Shown piece after piece: positions 1 through 8,953 of a stretch of 64,000 nt of DNA. The DNA lies in the NCBI RefSeq assembly GCF_000495915.1, contig NZ_AOFQ01000006.1:62001-126000 (forward strand), read 5' to 3'. Every line of letters starts with the position of its first letter. Positions within the stretch are counted from its first letter, which is position 1. This DNA is from Stutzerimonas chloritidismutans AW-1 (GTDB lineage Bacteria > Pseudomonadota > Gammaproteobacteria > Pseudomonadales > Pseudomonadaceae). A program made the translations under genes and the position numbers. The notes beneath the pieces were generated by a model, which had not been told where the DNA came from, made no database searches, and saw only the letters and a program-made list of their open reading frames with translations.

Positions 1-405
1 GACCTCGACGGCGAAGCCGGCCGCCTGGGCCTGCATCCACGCCAGATCCTTGTCGCGGGTGCTGGCATTGACCACCAGGCGATAACCCCAATCGGTCAGG
101 TAGACGATGAGGTCATCGATCACCCCGCCGCGCTCGTTGAGCATCGCGGTGTAAAGCGCCCGACCGGTGCTTTTCAGGCGTGCCACATCGTTGGCCAGCA
201 AGCGCTGCAGATAGTCGCGGGCCTGCTCGCCGGAGACATCGACCACGGTCATGTGCGAGACGTCGAACACCCCGCAGTCACGACGAACCTGATGATGTTC
301 TTCTACTTGGGAGCCGTAATGCAGTGGCATGTCCCAGCCACCGAAGTCGACCATCTTGGCACCGAGCGCAAGGTGCTGATCGTAGAGGGGAGTACGCTGA
401 CCCAT
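1..405 (-). CDS. gcvT: Aminomethyltransferase GcvT (glycine cleavage T protein), 5' part only
   Basis: The gene runs off the left window edge; the 135 N-terminal residues are present. The protein begins [20 protein letters not shown] and continues with a [12 protein letters not shown] segment, a VFDVSHM motif and an [12 protein letters not shown] motif, all typical of the N-terminal folate-binding domain of GcvT. In this family the enzyme transfers the aminomethyl carbon from the H protein to tetrahydrofolate, in the cytoplasm, as part of glycine cleavage. The ATG at 405 has a GGAAGGAG ribosome binding site just upstream. The rest of any gcv operon is outside the window. I did not recognise a glycine riboswitch in the 212 bases before the start. 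Confidence 0.95.
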   Translation of the reverse strand, partial: MGQRTPLYDQHLALGAKMVDFGGWDMPLHYGSQVEEHHQVRRDCGVFDVSHMTVVDVSGEQARDYLQRLLANDVARLKSTGRALYTAMLNERGGVIDDLIVYLTDWGYRLVVNASTRDKDLAWMQAQAAGFAVEV

Positions 406-617
406 GGGTTTCTCCTTCCGGGCAGGTCGCCGAATCGGCATTGGAAAAGTCAGTAGAGCCGGGCCCTGCGGGGGTCGGCGACTTTCGAATGGCGCGCATT
501 GTAGCCCCAAGGTCGCAGCAGGTCACGGCAGATCAGGTGGCAGGAGACTGGAGGTCGAATCGCGGCCCGCAGTAGCGCGGCTGCGTCGCTCAGCACCCTG
601 CCGCCAGAGCTGCGTGA

Positions 618-2234
618 CTAGCCAGGGCGCCGCGCCGAACGGCGAATCAGCAGCACCACCGGCAGCAGTCCGACCAGCACCAAGGTCAGTGCCGGGAGCG
701 ACGCGCGGGCCCATTCGCCTTCACTGGTCATTTCGAAGATGCGCACGGCCAGGGTGTCCCAGCCGAATGGCCGCATCAGCAAGGTCGCCGGCATTTCCTT
801 GAGCACGTCGACGAATACCAGCAGTGCCGCGCTCAGCGTGCCCGGCAGCAGCAACGGCAGGTAGACCCGGAAGAACAGCGCCGGGCCACCGACACCCAGG
901 CTGCGCGACGCCTGCGGCAGCGAGGGGCGAATCCGCGCCAGGGCGTTTTCCAGCGGGCCGAAGGCAACCGCCATGAAGCGGATCAGATAGGCCAGCAGCA
1001 ACGCGCCGAGGCTGCCGAGCAGGATCGGCTTCCCGCCAGCGCCCAACCAGCTCGACAGCGGAATGACCAGGTGCCGGTCGAGGTAACTGAACGCCAGCAT
1101 GATCGAAACCGCCAGTACCGAACCCGGCAAGGCATAGCCGAGATTGGCCAGGCTCACCGCGCTGCGGATCGAGCGCACCGGCGCCTGACGTCGGGCGAAC
1201 GCCAGCAGCAGCGCCACGCTCACAGTGATCAGTGCGGCGATAGCACCGAGATAGAGCGTGTGCAGGATCATACCGGCGTAACGCTCGTCGAGATCGAAGC
1301 GACCGCGCTGCCAGAGCCAGGCCAGCAGCTGCAACAGCGGGATGATGAACGCGCAGAGAAATACCAGGCCGCACCAGGCGCTGGCCGCAAACGCCTTCAC
1401 ACCGGTCAGCCGATACAGCGCCGCGGAGCGCGCTCGCTCATTGGCCGGTCGCGCAGCACCGCGCGCCCGGCGCTCGCCGTAGAGCACCAGCATCACCGCC
1501 AGCAACAACAGGCTGGCCAGCTGGGTGGCGCTGGTCAGACTGAAGAAGCCGTACCAGGTCTTGTAGATCGCAGTGGTGAAGGTATCGAAGTTGAACACCG
1601 ACACCGCACCGAAGTCAGCCAGGGTTTCCATCATTGCCAGGGCCAGACCGGCACCGATCGCCGGTCGCGCCATCGGCAGCGCCACGCGCCAGAAAGCCTG
1701 CCAGGGCGACTGGCCGAGCACCCGCGCCGCTTCCATCAGTCCCTTGCCCTGAGCGAGAAAGGCCGAGCGCGCCAGCAGATAGACATAGGGGTAGAACACC
1801 AGCACCAGCACCGTGATCACACCGCCCGTGGAGCGCACTCGCGGAAAGCGAATGCCGCTACCGAACCACTCGCGCGCCAGGGTTTGCACCGGACCAGCGA
1901 AATCGAGCAGCCCGATGAAGACGAACGCCAACACATAGGCAGGAATCGCGAACGGCAGCATCAGCGCCCAATCCAGCCAGCGGCGTCCGGGAAATTCGCA
2001 CAATGCCGTCAGCCAGGCGAGGCTGACGCCGAGCACCACCACGCCGATGCCCACGCCGAGAACCAGCGTCAGGGTATTGCCCAGCAGACGCGGCATCTGC
2101 GTGTCCCACAGGTGCGACCAGATCTCGGTATCGATACTGCTCCAGCTGAACAGCAGGATGCTCAGTGGCAGCAACACCAGGGCTGCGACAGCAAACGTGA
2201 TGGGATACCAGCGGCGCTCGACGGGATGGGACAC
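618..2234 (-). CDS. fbpB: Ferric iron ABC transporter, fused-repeat permease (FbpB/SfuB/HitB type)
   Basis: This is an integral inner-membrane permease of 538 residues, the usual size for iron permeases in which two six-helix halves are fused. Two EAA-type loops that would dock the ATPase are visible: around residues 168-192 (EAARVLGQSPWQAFWRVALP) and around 443-466 (SRSLGVGGPALFFRVYLPLL). The start is a GTG. It lies downstream of the binding protein, with a terminator-like hairpin in the 118-base gap, so it is probably expressed at a lower level. No fbpC-type ATPase gene is adjacent; gcvT follows instead, so the ATPase must be elsewhere. The function (periplasm-to-cytoplasm Fe3+ import) is inferred from family and neighbour. 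Confidence 0.9.
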   Translation of the reverse strand: MSHPVERRWYPITFAVAALVLLPLSILLFSWSSIDTEIWSHLWDTQMPRLLGNTLTLVLGVGIGVVVLGVSLAWLTALCEFPGRRWLDWALMLPFAIPAYVLAFVFIGLLDFAGPVQTLAREWFGSGIRFPRVRSTGGVITVLVLVFYPYVYLLARSAFLAQGKGLMEAARVLGQSPWQAFWRVALPMARPAIGAGLALAMMETLADFGAVSVFNFDTFTTAIYKTWYGFFSLTSATQLASLLLLAVMLVLYGERRARGAARPANERARSAALYRLTGVKAFAASAWCGLVFLCAFIIPLLQLLAWLWQRGRFDLDERYAGMILHTLYLGAIAALITVSVALLLAFARRQAPVRSIRSAVSLANLGYALPGSVLAVSIMLAFSYLDRHLVIPLSSWLGAGGKPILLGSLGALLLAYLIRFMAVAFGPLENALARIRPSLPQASRSLGVGGPALFFRVYLPLLLPGTLSAALLVFVDVLKEMPATLLMRPFGWDTLAVRIFEMTSEGEWARASLPALTLVLVGLLPVVLLIRRSARRPG

Positions 2235-2249
2235 TCAAGCCTCGACAGC

Positions 2250-2282
2250 AAAAAAGACGACGCCCCGGACCAGGCCGGGGCG
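2250..2282 (-). terminator. Intercistronic terminator/attenuator between fbpA and fbpB
   Basis: Reading leftward after fbpA, a perfect 8-bp GC stem (arms CGCCCCGG and CCGGGGCG at 2261-2282, 6-base loop) is followed after a few bases by six T residues (plus-strand A run 2250-2255). This is an intrinsic terminator located before the permease gene. Partial read-through would give more binding protein than permease. Confidence 0.75.
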
Positions 2283-2352
2283 CCGAGTATAACCGCAGCG
2301 GTGAACGTGGCGGCCGGAGCTGCACGTCACCGCTGCAAGCGCAGAGGGCTGA

Positions 2353-3354
2353 TCAGTTCCAGCCGGCGCGGTCCATCAGCTTGATGGCTTCGGCCTGGCG
2401 CTTGCCGGCCACTTCCACCGGAATGGTATCGGCCTTGAACTCGCCCCATGCCGCCACTTCGGCAGACGGCTTCACGCTCGGGTTGGCCGGGTACTCCATG
2501 TTGATGTCGGCGAAGATGCTCTGCGCTTCCTCACTGGTCATCCACTCCACCAGCTTGCGCGCGGCGTCCGCGTTCGGTGCGTGCTTGGTCAGGCCGATGC
2601 CCGACAGGTTGACGTGCACGCCGCGGTCTTCCTGGTTCGGCCAGAACAGCTTGGCCTTGAGCTGCGGGTTCTGCGCGTGCAGGCGACCGAAGTAGTAGGT
2701 GTTGACGATGCCGGCATCGCACTGCCCGGCGTCGACGGCCTGCACCAGCGCCGTGTCGTCGGCGAAGACGTCGGTGGCGAGATTGCCGACCCAGCCCTTG
2801 ATGATCTCTTCGGTCTTCTCGGCGCCGTGAGTCTCGATCATGGTCGCGGTCAGCGACTGGTTGTACACCTTCTTGCTGGTGCGCAGACACAGGCGGCCGT
2901 CCCAACGCTCGTCTGCCAGCGCCTCGTAAGTGCTCAGCTCGCCGTCCTTGACCCGCTCCGGCGAGTAGACGATGGTCCGTGCGCGCAGCGACAGGCCGGT
3001 CCAGGCGTCGTTGGAGGAACGATACTGGGCCGGGATGTTGTCCTTGACCACCTGAGAGTTCAGCGGCTGCAGGATGCCCATTTCCTCGGCTTGCCAGAGG
3101 TTGCCGCCATCGACGGTGAGCAGAAGGTCCGCCGGGGTGTTCGCGCCTTCGGCCTTGATGCGGGCCATCAGCGGGGCTTCCTTGTCGGTGATGAACTTGA
3201 TCGCTACACCGGTCTTCTCGGTGTAGGCGTCGAACACCGGCTTGATCAGCTCATCGATACGCGAGGAGTAGACCACTACTTCGTCGGCAGCCTGGACGGC
3301 ACCCGACAGCGCCGTCAGCGCCAGGGCGGCGAGTAAACCTTTGCTTGCCTGCAT
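2353..3354 (-). CDS. fbpA: Periplasmic ferric iron-binding protein of ABC transporter (FbpA/HitA type)
   Basis: The 333-residue precursor has a signal peptide (about residues 1-22, ending AVQA) and a mature start DEVVVYSSR typical of FbpA. Two adjacent tyrosines at residues 220-221 (NTYYFGRL) match the Tyr-Tyr pair that binds ferric iron in this family. It would capture Fe3+ in the periplasm and hand it to the permease encoded downstream. The ATG at 3354 is preceded by AAGAGG at 7 bases. A promoter with an overlapping Fur-like site and an SD-masking inverted repeat lie upstream. Iron repression is inferred, not shown. Confidence 0.92.
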   Translation of the reverse strand: MQASKGLLAALALTALSGAVQAADEVVVYSSRIDELIKPVFDAYTEKTGVAIKFITDKEAPLMARIKAEGANTPADLLLTVDGGNLWQAEEMGILQPLNSQVVKDNIPAQYRSSNDAWTGLSLRARTIVYSPERVKDGELSTYEALADERWDGRLCLRTSKKVYNQSLTATMIETHGAEKTEEIIKGWVGNLATDVFADDTALVQAVDAGQCDAGIVNTYYFGRLHAQNPQLKAKLFWPNQEDRGVHVNLSGIGLTKHAPNADAARKLVEWMTSEEAQSIFADINMEYPANPSVKPSAEVAAWGEFKADTIPVEVAGKRQAEAIKLMDRAGWN

Positions 3355-3359
3355 GGAAC

Positions 3360-3387
3360 AGCCTCTTGGTGAGTTGGAACAGAGGCT
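3360..3387 (-). promoter_or_regulatory. Inverted repeat covering the fbpA ribosome binding site
   Basis: In the transcript sense, AGCCTCT (3387-3381) can pair with AGAGGCT (3366-3360), with a 14-base loop. The 3' arm contains most of the AAGAGG Shine-Dalgarno element, 7 bases before the ATG. If the predicted promoter is right, transcription starts at about 3383, so only part of the 5' arm would be transcribed. A translational role is therefore uncertain. Confidence 0.4.
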
Positions 3388-3418
3388 GAATAGTAGTGAA
3401 TGTTATTTACCTTCTCAA
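3388..3418 (-). promoter_or_regulatory. Predicted fbpA promoter with overlapping Fur-like site
   Basis: On the minus strand, TTGAGA (3418-3413) and TACTAT (3395-3390) are separated by 17 bases, a reasonable sigma70 arrangement. The spacer and -10 are AT-rich, and AAATAACATTCACTACTATT partly matches the A/T-rich 19-bp Fur consensus. The dyad is imperfect, so Fur control is a hypothesis supported mainly by the gene's function. Confidence 0.45.
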
Positions 3419-3463
3419 TGCGACAAATCGTGCAGGTAATGTTTTGTAAATATCAATCTGACA

Positions 3464-4684
3464 TCAGGGCTTGGCGAGTTCCGGCAGATCGCCGCTCAAT
3501 CCGAGCGCCTGACGAACGAACAGCGCCTTCGCCTCCGGTAGCGCCTGTACGGCCTTGAGACCGGTATTGCGCAGCCAGCGCAGCGGCAGTGGATCAGCCT
3601 GGAACAGCCGTTCGAAGCCTTCCATGGCTGCCATCATCGCCAAGTTGTGCGGCATGCGCCGACGCTCGAAGCGGCTCAGCACCTGCACATCGGCCACCCG
3701 CTCACCGCGGGCAATCGCCGCCTTGAGCACTTCCGCCAGCACGGCGGCATCCAGCAGACCAAGATTCACGCCCTGCCCCGCCAACGGATGAATGGTGTGT
3801 GCGGCATCGCCGATCAACGCCAGGCCCGGCTGCACATAGCGTTTGGCATGGCGTTGGCGCAGTGGGATGCACAGCCGCGGATCGACCTCGAGCACTTCTC
3901 CCAGGCGCTCCTCGAAGGCTCGACCAAGCGCCGTTCGGAATGCCGCGTCATCCAGCGCCATGAGCCGCCTGGCTTCAGCTTCAGTAACCGACCAGACAAT
4001 CGAGCACCAGTGCCGGTCGCCATCGCGCTCGAGCGGCAGAAACGCCAGGGGGCCGTCATCGGTGAAGCGCTGCCAGGCCGTACGCTGGTGCGGCTCGCTG
4101 CAACGCACACTGGTGACGATGGCCTGATGCAGATAATCCCATTCGCGGGTTTCGCAACCAGCCAGGCGGCGAATCGCCGAGTTGGCGCCATCCGCCGCAA
4201 TCAGCAGGGGCGTACGCAACTCGCGGCCGTCGACCAGCGTCAGCTGCCAACCGTCAGGGGTGCGCGCCAGCTGCTCGACGCGCGCGTCGCCGATCAGCTG
4301 CAGTCCGCCGCGGCGCTGCATCGCGTCCAGCAGCGCATCCTGCACCACACGGTTTTCGACGATATGCCCGAGCACTTCGGCATGTACGGTCTCGGCGGAA
4401 AAATGAATCTGCCCGGTGCCCGAGCCGTCCCATACGTGCATATCGGTGTAGGGGCTCGCGCGGCGCGCGGCGATGCCCGGCCAGGCACCGACCCGCTGCA
4501 GGATGCGCTGGCTGGCTGCGGACAGCGCACTGACCCGCGGTTCGAAGCCGCCCTGCGGGTCGAAGTCGACGACCTCGAGCGGGCTCGCATCGAGCACGAC
4601 GATCTTCAGCCCGCAACCTTCGAGGGCGAGTGCCAGGGTACTGCCGACCATGCCGGCACCCACGATGATCAGATCCGCTTGCAT
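3464..4684 (-). CDS. ubiI: UbiI-type FAD-dependent ubiquinone biosynthesis hydroxylase
   Basis: This is a flavoprotein monooxygenase of the UbiH/UbiI/VisC family (406 residues). The N-terminal dinucleotide fold is IIVGAGMVGSTLAL. The second FAD motif (LIGDAAHTIHPLAGQGVNLG) lies near residue 285. The pair of this gene and ubiH flanking a DUF4442 gene matches the Pseudomonas arrangement in which this copy is the C5 hydroxylase UbiI. It hydroxylates the polyprenylated ring at the cytoplasmic membrane. The ATG at 4684 overlaps the upstream stop as TGATG and has GGAGA just upstream; a GTG one codon earlier is less likely. The UbiI versus UbiF assignment rests on context. Confidence 0.88.
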   Translation of the reverse strand: MQADLIIVGAGMVGSTLALALEGCGLKIVVLDASPLEVVDFDPQGGFEPRVSALSAASQRILQRVGAWPGIAARRASPYTDMHVWDGSGTGQIHFSAETVHAEVLGHIVENRVVQDALLDAMQRRGGLQLIGDARVEQLARTPDGWQLTLVDGRELRTPLLIAADGANSAIRRLAGCETREWDYLHQAIVTSVRCSEPHQRTAWQRFTDDGPLAFLPLERDGDRHWCSIVWSVTEAEARRLMALDDAAFRTALGRAFEERLGEVLEVDPRLCIPLRQRHAKRYVQPGLALIGDAAHTIHPLAGQGVNLGLLDAAVLAEVLKAAIARGERVADVQVLSRFERRRMPHNLAMMAAMEGFERLFQADPLPLRWLRNTGLKAVQALPEAKALFVRQALGLSGDLPELAKP

Positions 4685-5172
4685 CACTTCTCTCCTGGCT
4701 GCCGCGCCCGCGGCTTGAGTCGTATGTAGAGGGTCTTCTGCACCCGTGCCACCAGCGTGCCCTCGCCGTCGCGCACTTCGACATGCATTCTGGGCAGGTA
4801 CTTGCTGCCGTCGGCCGTGTGCGCGCGGATCTCATCCAGCAGCCTGTCGCTGATGGCGAATTCGGCGTAGACCGCGCCGCGCCCGGGGCTGACGAATTCT
4901 ATGTTGGCCGCCTTGTCCCAGACGATGTAGTCGCGCCCGAGATTCTCCATCAGCATCAGCACGAAGAACGGGTCGACCATCGAATACAGCGAGCCGCCGA
5001 ACTGCGTACCGACATAATTGCGGTTGTACCAGCGCAGCACCATCTTGACCTGAACCAGGCGCATATCCGCGCTGATGTGCCGCACCCGAACACCGGCTCC
5101 GATGTATGGCGGGTAGAAATTCATGGCCCAGCGCAGAAACCGCGCCTTGCGCGCCAAACGGGAGCCGCTCAT
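4684..5172 (-). CDS. DUF4442 hotdog-fold protein (thioesterase-like)
   Basis: This 162-residue protein belongs to the DUF4442 (YiiD C-terminal-like) hotdog family. Seen are the segment YNRNYVGTQFGGSLYSMVDP, which resembles the family's central helix, and FVSPGRGAVYAEF. The family resembles acyl-CoA thioesterases but the substrate is unknown. I chose the ATG at 5172 because AAAGGA lies 8 bases before it; an in-frame start at 5241 would overlap ubiH heavily. The gene sits between ubiH and ubiI with a TGATG overlap, so it is cotranscribed with quinone genes. A role in that pathway is only inferred. Confidence 0.85.
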   Translation of the reverse strand: MSGSRLARKARFLRWAMNFYPPYIGAGVRVRHISADMRLVQVKMVLRWYNRNYVGTQFGGSLYSMVDPFFVLMLMENLGRDYIVWDKAANIEFVSPGRGAVYAEFAISDRLLDEIRAHTADGSKYLPRMHVEVRDGEGTLVARVQKTLYIRLKPRARQPGEK

Positions 5173-5195
5173 GCCGAGTCCTTTTGGTTGCCGCT

Positions 5196-6374
5196 TCAGC
5201 CAGCGCGAGTGCCCAGGCCCATCGCCTGGCGCGCAAACCAACGCTTGGCGGCGGGCATGAGGTCCAGCCCGAGCAGACCGAGATTGCGTCCGGCCGCGAC
5301 CAGCCGACCGGAATCACCGAACAGCCGGGTGACCTGATCGGAGAAACCGACCGTCACGCGCTGATCGAAGCGCTGCCTGCGGGCGTACTCCTGCAGCACC
5401 GCCAGGTCGCCCAGCGCGGCGTCGCTGCGCAGCAAAGCGACGCTCAGCGCCTCCACATCACGCAGCGACAGGTTGTAGCCCTGCCCGGCGATCGGGTGCA
5501 GGCTGTGCGCCGCGTTGCCGAGCACCACCAGACCCGAACGTACCTGCTCTTCGGCCTCGATCAGCGTCAGCGGATACAGATGCCGGGCACCGACCTGCTG
5601 CAACGCGCCCAGGCGATAACCGAAGGCTTCCTGCAGTTCACCGAGGAAAACCGCCTCGTGCGCCTGCGCCAGGCGCGCGGCATCGGCCTGGGAGCGCGTC
5701 CATACCAGCGCACAACGATCATCCTGCAGCGGCAGCAGCGCCATCGGGCCATCTTCGGTGAAGCGCTCGAACGCCAGACCGCCGTGCGGTTTGCCTGGCG
5801 TGATGTTGGCGATGAGCGCGGTCTGGCCGTACGGCCGGCGCGACACCTGGATGCCAAGCTGCTCACGCAGCCCGGAGCGGCCACCATCTGCGAGCACGGT
5901 GAGGTCGCACTCCAGCTGCTGACCATCGGTAAAGCTCAACCGGTAACCGGTGGCGCCGGGCTCCAGTCGCTCGACCTCGGCCGGACAGTGACGGATCACC
6001 ACCTGATCATCCAGCGCCTGCCACAGGCAATGCCCGATCCAGGCGTTCTCGACCACGTAACCCAGCGCCTCGACGCCTTCGCGTGTGCAATCGAGGCGTG
6101 CCGCCCCGAAACTGCCACGCTCGGATACATGAATGCGCAGAATCGGCTCGGCGCGCTCGGCGATGTGTTCCCATAGGCCCAGGCGCTGGTAGATCAGCCG
6201 AGTGCCGTAGGACAGCGCCGTAGAGCGCGCGTCATAGCTCGGCTGGTACTCGTGGCCGGGCTCGAACGGCTCGATCAGATGGATGCACCAGCCGCGCTCC
6301 CGGGCGCCATCCTGCAAGGCCAACGCGAGACTGGCACCGACCAACCCGCCACCGATGATCGCCAGGCTCTGCAT
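5196..6374 (-). CDS. ubiH: 2-octaprenyl-6-methoxyphenol hydroxylase UbiH
   Basis: This is a 392-residue FAD-dependent hydroxylase of ubiquinone synthesis. The N-terminal FAD fold is IIGGGLVGASLALAL, and the second FAD motif has the UbiH-type form VLGNAAHSLHPIAGQGYNL around residues 270-290. It is thought to hydroxylate ring position C1. The gene starts one base after the pepP stop and precedes the DUF4442 gene by 23 bases, forming a pepP-ubiH-DUF4442-ubiI operon as in other pseudomonads. Paralogous to the UbiI copy downstream. Confidence 0.93.
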   Translation of the reverse strand: MQSLAIIGGGLVGASLALALQDGARERGWCIHLIEPFEPGHEYQPSYDARSTALSYGTRLIYQRLGLWEHIAERAEPILRIHVSERGSFGAARLDCTREGVEALGYVVENAWIGHCLWQALDDQVVIRHCPAEVERLEPGATGYRLSFTDGQQLECDLTVLADGGRSGLREQLGIQVSRRPYGQTALIANITPGKPHGGLAFERFTEDGPMALLPLQDDRCALVWTRSQADAARLAQAHEAVFLGELQEAFGYRLGALQQVGARHLYPLTLIEAEEQVRSGLVVLGNAAHSLHPIAGQGYNLSLRDVEALSVALLRSDAALGDLAVLQEYARRQRFDQRVTVGFSDQVTRLFGDSGRLVAAGRNLGLLGLDLMPAAKRWFARQAMGLGTRAG

Positions 6375-6375
6375 G

Positions 6376-7710
6376 TCAGGCGACCTGCTCGCGAGCGGCG
6401 GCCATCAGCGCCTCGATCTCGGCGACGCTCTTCGGCACGCCACCGGTGAGGATTTCGCAGCCGGTCCGGGTCACCACCACATCGTCCTCGATGCGCACGC
6501 CGATGCCGCGCCACTTCTTGGCGACGTTCTGATTGTCCACGGAAATATAGATGCCCGGCTCGACGGTCATCGACATGCCCGGCTCGAGCACGCGCCACTC
6601 GCCGCCGATCTTGTAGTCGCCGACGTCATGCACGTCCATGCCCAGCCAGTGCCCGGCGCGGTGCATGTAGAAGGGTTTGTAGGCCTCGCTTGCGATCAGT
6701 TCGTCGACCTCGCCCTGCAGCAGGCCCAGCTCGACCAGCCCGGCGGTGATTACCCGTACGGTGGCCTCGTGGGCCTCGTTCCAGTGCTTGCCGGGTGCGA
6801 TGTGCTTGAAAGCCTCTTCGTTGGCCTTGAGCACCAGTTCGTAAATGGCCTTCTGCTCGGGCGAGAAGCGGCCGTTGACCGGAAAGGTGCGGGTAATGTC
6901 GCTGGCATAGCAGTCGATTTCGCAACCGGCGTCGATCAGCACCAGGTCGCCATCCTTCAGCGGCGCATCGTTCTCGCGGTAATGCAGGATGCAGGCATTG
7001 CGACCCGCGGCGACGATGCTGCCGTAAGCGGGCATCTTCGCCCCGCCCTTGCGGAACTCGTAGTCCAGCTCGGCTTCCAGGTGGTACTCGAACAGGCCCG
7101 CGCGGCTGGCCTGCATGGCACGGATATGTGCACGGGCGGAAATCTCCGCGGCATGCTTCATCACCTTCACTTCGTTACTCGACTTGTACAGACGCATGTC
7201 GTGCAGCAAGTGATCGAGCGCGACGAACTCGCTGGGCGGCTGCGCGCCCTGGCGCGCCTTGGCGCGAATGGTCTTGATCCACTCCATCAGCCGATGATCG
7301 AAGGCTTCGTTGGTGCCGATGGCGTAGTAGACACGGTCGCGGCCTTCGATCAGCCCGGGGAGGATGTCGTCGATGTCGCCGATGGGAAAAGCATCGTCGG
7401 CACCGTATTCACTTATCGCGCCGTCCTGCCCGGCACGCAGGCCATCCCACAGCTCGCGTTCGGGGTCGCGTTCGCGGCAGAACAGCACGTATTCGCCATG
7501 CTCACGCCCGGGAATCAGCGCGATCACCGCCTCCGGTTCGGGGAAGCCGGACAGATACTGAAAGTCGCTATCCTGGCGGTAGACATGCTCGACATCGCGG
7601 TTGCGGATATACATCGGCGCCGCCGGCAGGATGGCGATGCTGTTGGGTTCCATCTGCTCCATCAGCGCCTTGCGCCGACGGGCGTATTCCGATTTCGGGA
7701 TGCGAGTCAT
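6376..7710 (-). CDS. pepP: Xaa-Pro aminopeptidase PepP
   Basis: This is a 444-residue cytoplasmic metallopeptidase that removes an N-terminal residue ahead of proline. An aminopeptidase-P N-terminal domain is followed by the pita-bread catalytic domain. The metal ligands can be placed: the two Asp in LIDAGCEIDCYASDITRTFP, the His in HRAGHWLGMDVHD, the Glu in MTVEPGIYI and the Glu in GVRIEDDVVVT. It is the first or second gene of the leftward ubi operon, 16 bases after ygfB. Length and motifs match E. coli PepP. Confidence 0.95.
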   Translation of the reverse strand: MTRIPKSEYARRRKALMEQMEPNSIAILPAAPMYIRNRDVEHVYRQDSDFQYLSGFPEPEAVIALIPGREHGEYVLFCRERDPERELWDGLRAGQDGAISEYGADDAFPIGDIDDILPGLIEGRDRVYYAIGTNEAFDHRLMEWIKTIRAKARQGAQPPSEFVALDHLLHDMRLYKSSNEVKVMKHAAEISARAHIRAMQASRAGLFEYHLEAELDYEFRKGGAKMPAYGSIVAAGRNACILHYRENDAPLKDGDLVLIDAGCEIDCYASDITRTFPVNGRFSPEQKAIYELVLKANEEAFKHIAPGKHWNEAHEATVRVITAGLVELGLLQGEVDELIASEAYKPFYMHRAGHWLGMDVHDVGDYKIGGEWRVLEPGMSMTVEPGIYISVDNQNVAKKWRGIGVRIEDDVVVTRTGCEILTGGVPKSVAEIEALMAAAREQVA

Positions 7711-7726
7711 GAGCGGAACGATTTCC

Positions 7727-8281
7727 TCAATGCAGGGAAGGTTTCGGAGCAGCAGGTACCGGCTTGGCGCACTCGGTGAACAGCAGCAACGGCGCCACGC
7801 GCAGGTACTCCATCACTTCCATGTAATCGGTCTCGCCGTCTTCGGACTCTTCCAGCGAGTCCTGAATCTGCGCGATGGCCGAGAGATCCTGCAGTACTTC
7901 CATGGCCTCGGCGCTCAGCGCGCGGTCGCCAGCGGCCAGACCGAAGCCGGCGAGAAAGCCCTGGCACCACTGGCCCAGCGCGACAGCGCGCTCGGCCAGC
8001 GGCGCATCATCGCTGGGCAGCAGCAGAACGACGGCGATGTCGTCGCCGGCGAGCTCACCCTTGACCATCTCCTGCAGGCCGATCAAGGCCTGACGGATAT
8101 TGTCCTGCGGCGCTTCGCCAAGCAGGTCCGAGGCATCGGTCAGCCAGGGTTCGACATCGAAGCCGGCACCGGCGCAGCTGCGCCCGAGCAACAGGCCATG
8201 CAATTCGGCAGGAGAAACAGTTTGCGGTGCGCCAGCCAGAAGTGTGGCGAAAGCGGCATATGGGGAATTCTGAATGGACAT
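7727..8281 (-). CDS. ygfB: YgfB/UPF0149 family protein
   Basis: This 184-residue protein starts [15 protein letters not shown] and carries UPF0149 features: [19 protein letters not shown], a [11 protein letters not shown] segment and an acidic [19 protein letters not shown] tail region. In P. aeruginosa the orthologue is reported to repress a regulator that controls an amidase (ampDh3), affecting beta-lactam tolerance; whether this applies here is inference. The ATG at 8281 fits the family start; an in-frame upstream start at 8389 would add unlike sequence. It heads the ygfB-pepP-ubiH string and is divergent from the TIGR02449-zapA genes. Confidence 0.9.
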   Translation of the reverse strand: MSIQNSPYAAFATLLAGAPQTVSPAELHGLLLGRSCAGAGFDVEPWLTDASDLLGEAPQDNIRQALIGLQEMVKGELAGDDIAVVLLLPSDDAPLAERAVALGQWCQGFLAGFGLAAGDRALSAEAMEVLQDLSAIAQIQDSLEESEDGETDYMEVMEYLRVAPLLLFTECAKPVPAAPKPSLH

Positions 8282-8411
8282 GGCGGCTAGGCGCACGATG
8301 GCGCAATGACTAGAATGAAGGCTTCGTATCCTAGCACCGGCGGCCGCGGCAAGACCATCGAAGCCCCCGGGCATCGCCTCCGTCTTCACTCAGTGCCCCA
8401 ACAGGAATCCC

Positions 8412-8621
8412 ATGGAAGACGCCGATCTGAAAGCGCTGACCACCAAGCTGGAGCAGCTGATTCAGCGCATCGAGCAGCTCAAGGCGCAGAACCACCTGCT
8501 ACTGGCCAACGAGCGGAACTGGCGTGAAGAGCGCGCGCATCTGATCGAAAAGAACGAAATGGCCCGCTTGAAGGTCGAATCAATGATTTCGCGCCTGAAA
8601 GCCCTGGAGCAGGACTCATGA
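8412..8621 (+). CDS. TIGR02449 family small coiled-coil protein
   Basis: This 69-residue protein is almost entirely predicted coiled coil (leucine heptads in LTTKLEQLIQRIEQLKAQN and LKVESMISRLKALEQ). It matches the small TIGR02449 family found directly before zapA in pseudomonads. Its stop overlaps the zapA ATG (ATGA). The shape and partner resemble ZapB, so a role in Z-ring organisation is plausible, but no function is established by the sequence. Confidence 0.88.
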   Translation: MEDADLKALTTKLEQLIQRIEQLKAQNHLLLANERNWREERAHLIEKNEMARLKVESMISRLKALEQDS

Positions 8622-8932
8622 CCCAGCCGAACACCGTCACCGTGCACATCATGGACAAGGAATATTGCATTGCCTGTCCGCCAGAGGAACGCAGCAATCT
8701 GGAAGGCGCGGCCCGCTATCTGGATCGCAAGATGCGCGAGATCCGCAGCAGCGGCAAAGTCATCGGCGCCGACCGCGTTGCGGTGATGGCCGCGCTGAAC
8801 ATCACCCACGAATTGTTGCACAAGCATGATCGCCTGGATGCCGAAGCCAACAGCGCGCGCGAGCACGTACGCATGCTGCTGGAGCGCGTCGACAGCGCAC
8901 TGGCCACCGACCCGAACCCTTCCGGCAACTGA
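8618..8932 (+). CDS. zapA: Cell division protein ZapA
   Basis: This 104-residue protein has the ZapA order: an N-terminal beta region (TVTVHIMDKEYCIACPPEE), the LEGAARYLDRKMREIR helix and a C-terminal coiled coil beginning RVAVMAALNITHELL. ZapA binds FtsZ and bundles protofilaments at midcell. It is translationally coupled to the preceding small coiled-coil gene and is followed by 6S RNA and ygfA, the standard gammaproteobacterial context. Confidence 0.93.
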   Translation: MTQPNTVTVHIMDKEYCIACPPEERSNLEGAARYLDRKMREIRSSGKVIGADRVAVMAALNITHELLHKHDRLDAEANSAREHVRMLLERVDSALATDPNPSGN

Positions 8933-8953
8933 TCAACGGCAGCCGGTTTGCGT

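Noticed and set aside
406..617. Possible glycine riboswitch before gcvT
   Set aside because: I could not align the conserved cores of the tandem glycine aptamers in these 212 bases.
1071..2384. A 437-codon plus-strand open frame opposite the iron permease
   Set aside because: Composition is Arg/Gln/His-rich shadow sequence; the minus-strand gene has clear membrane and EAA features.
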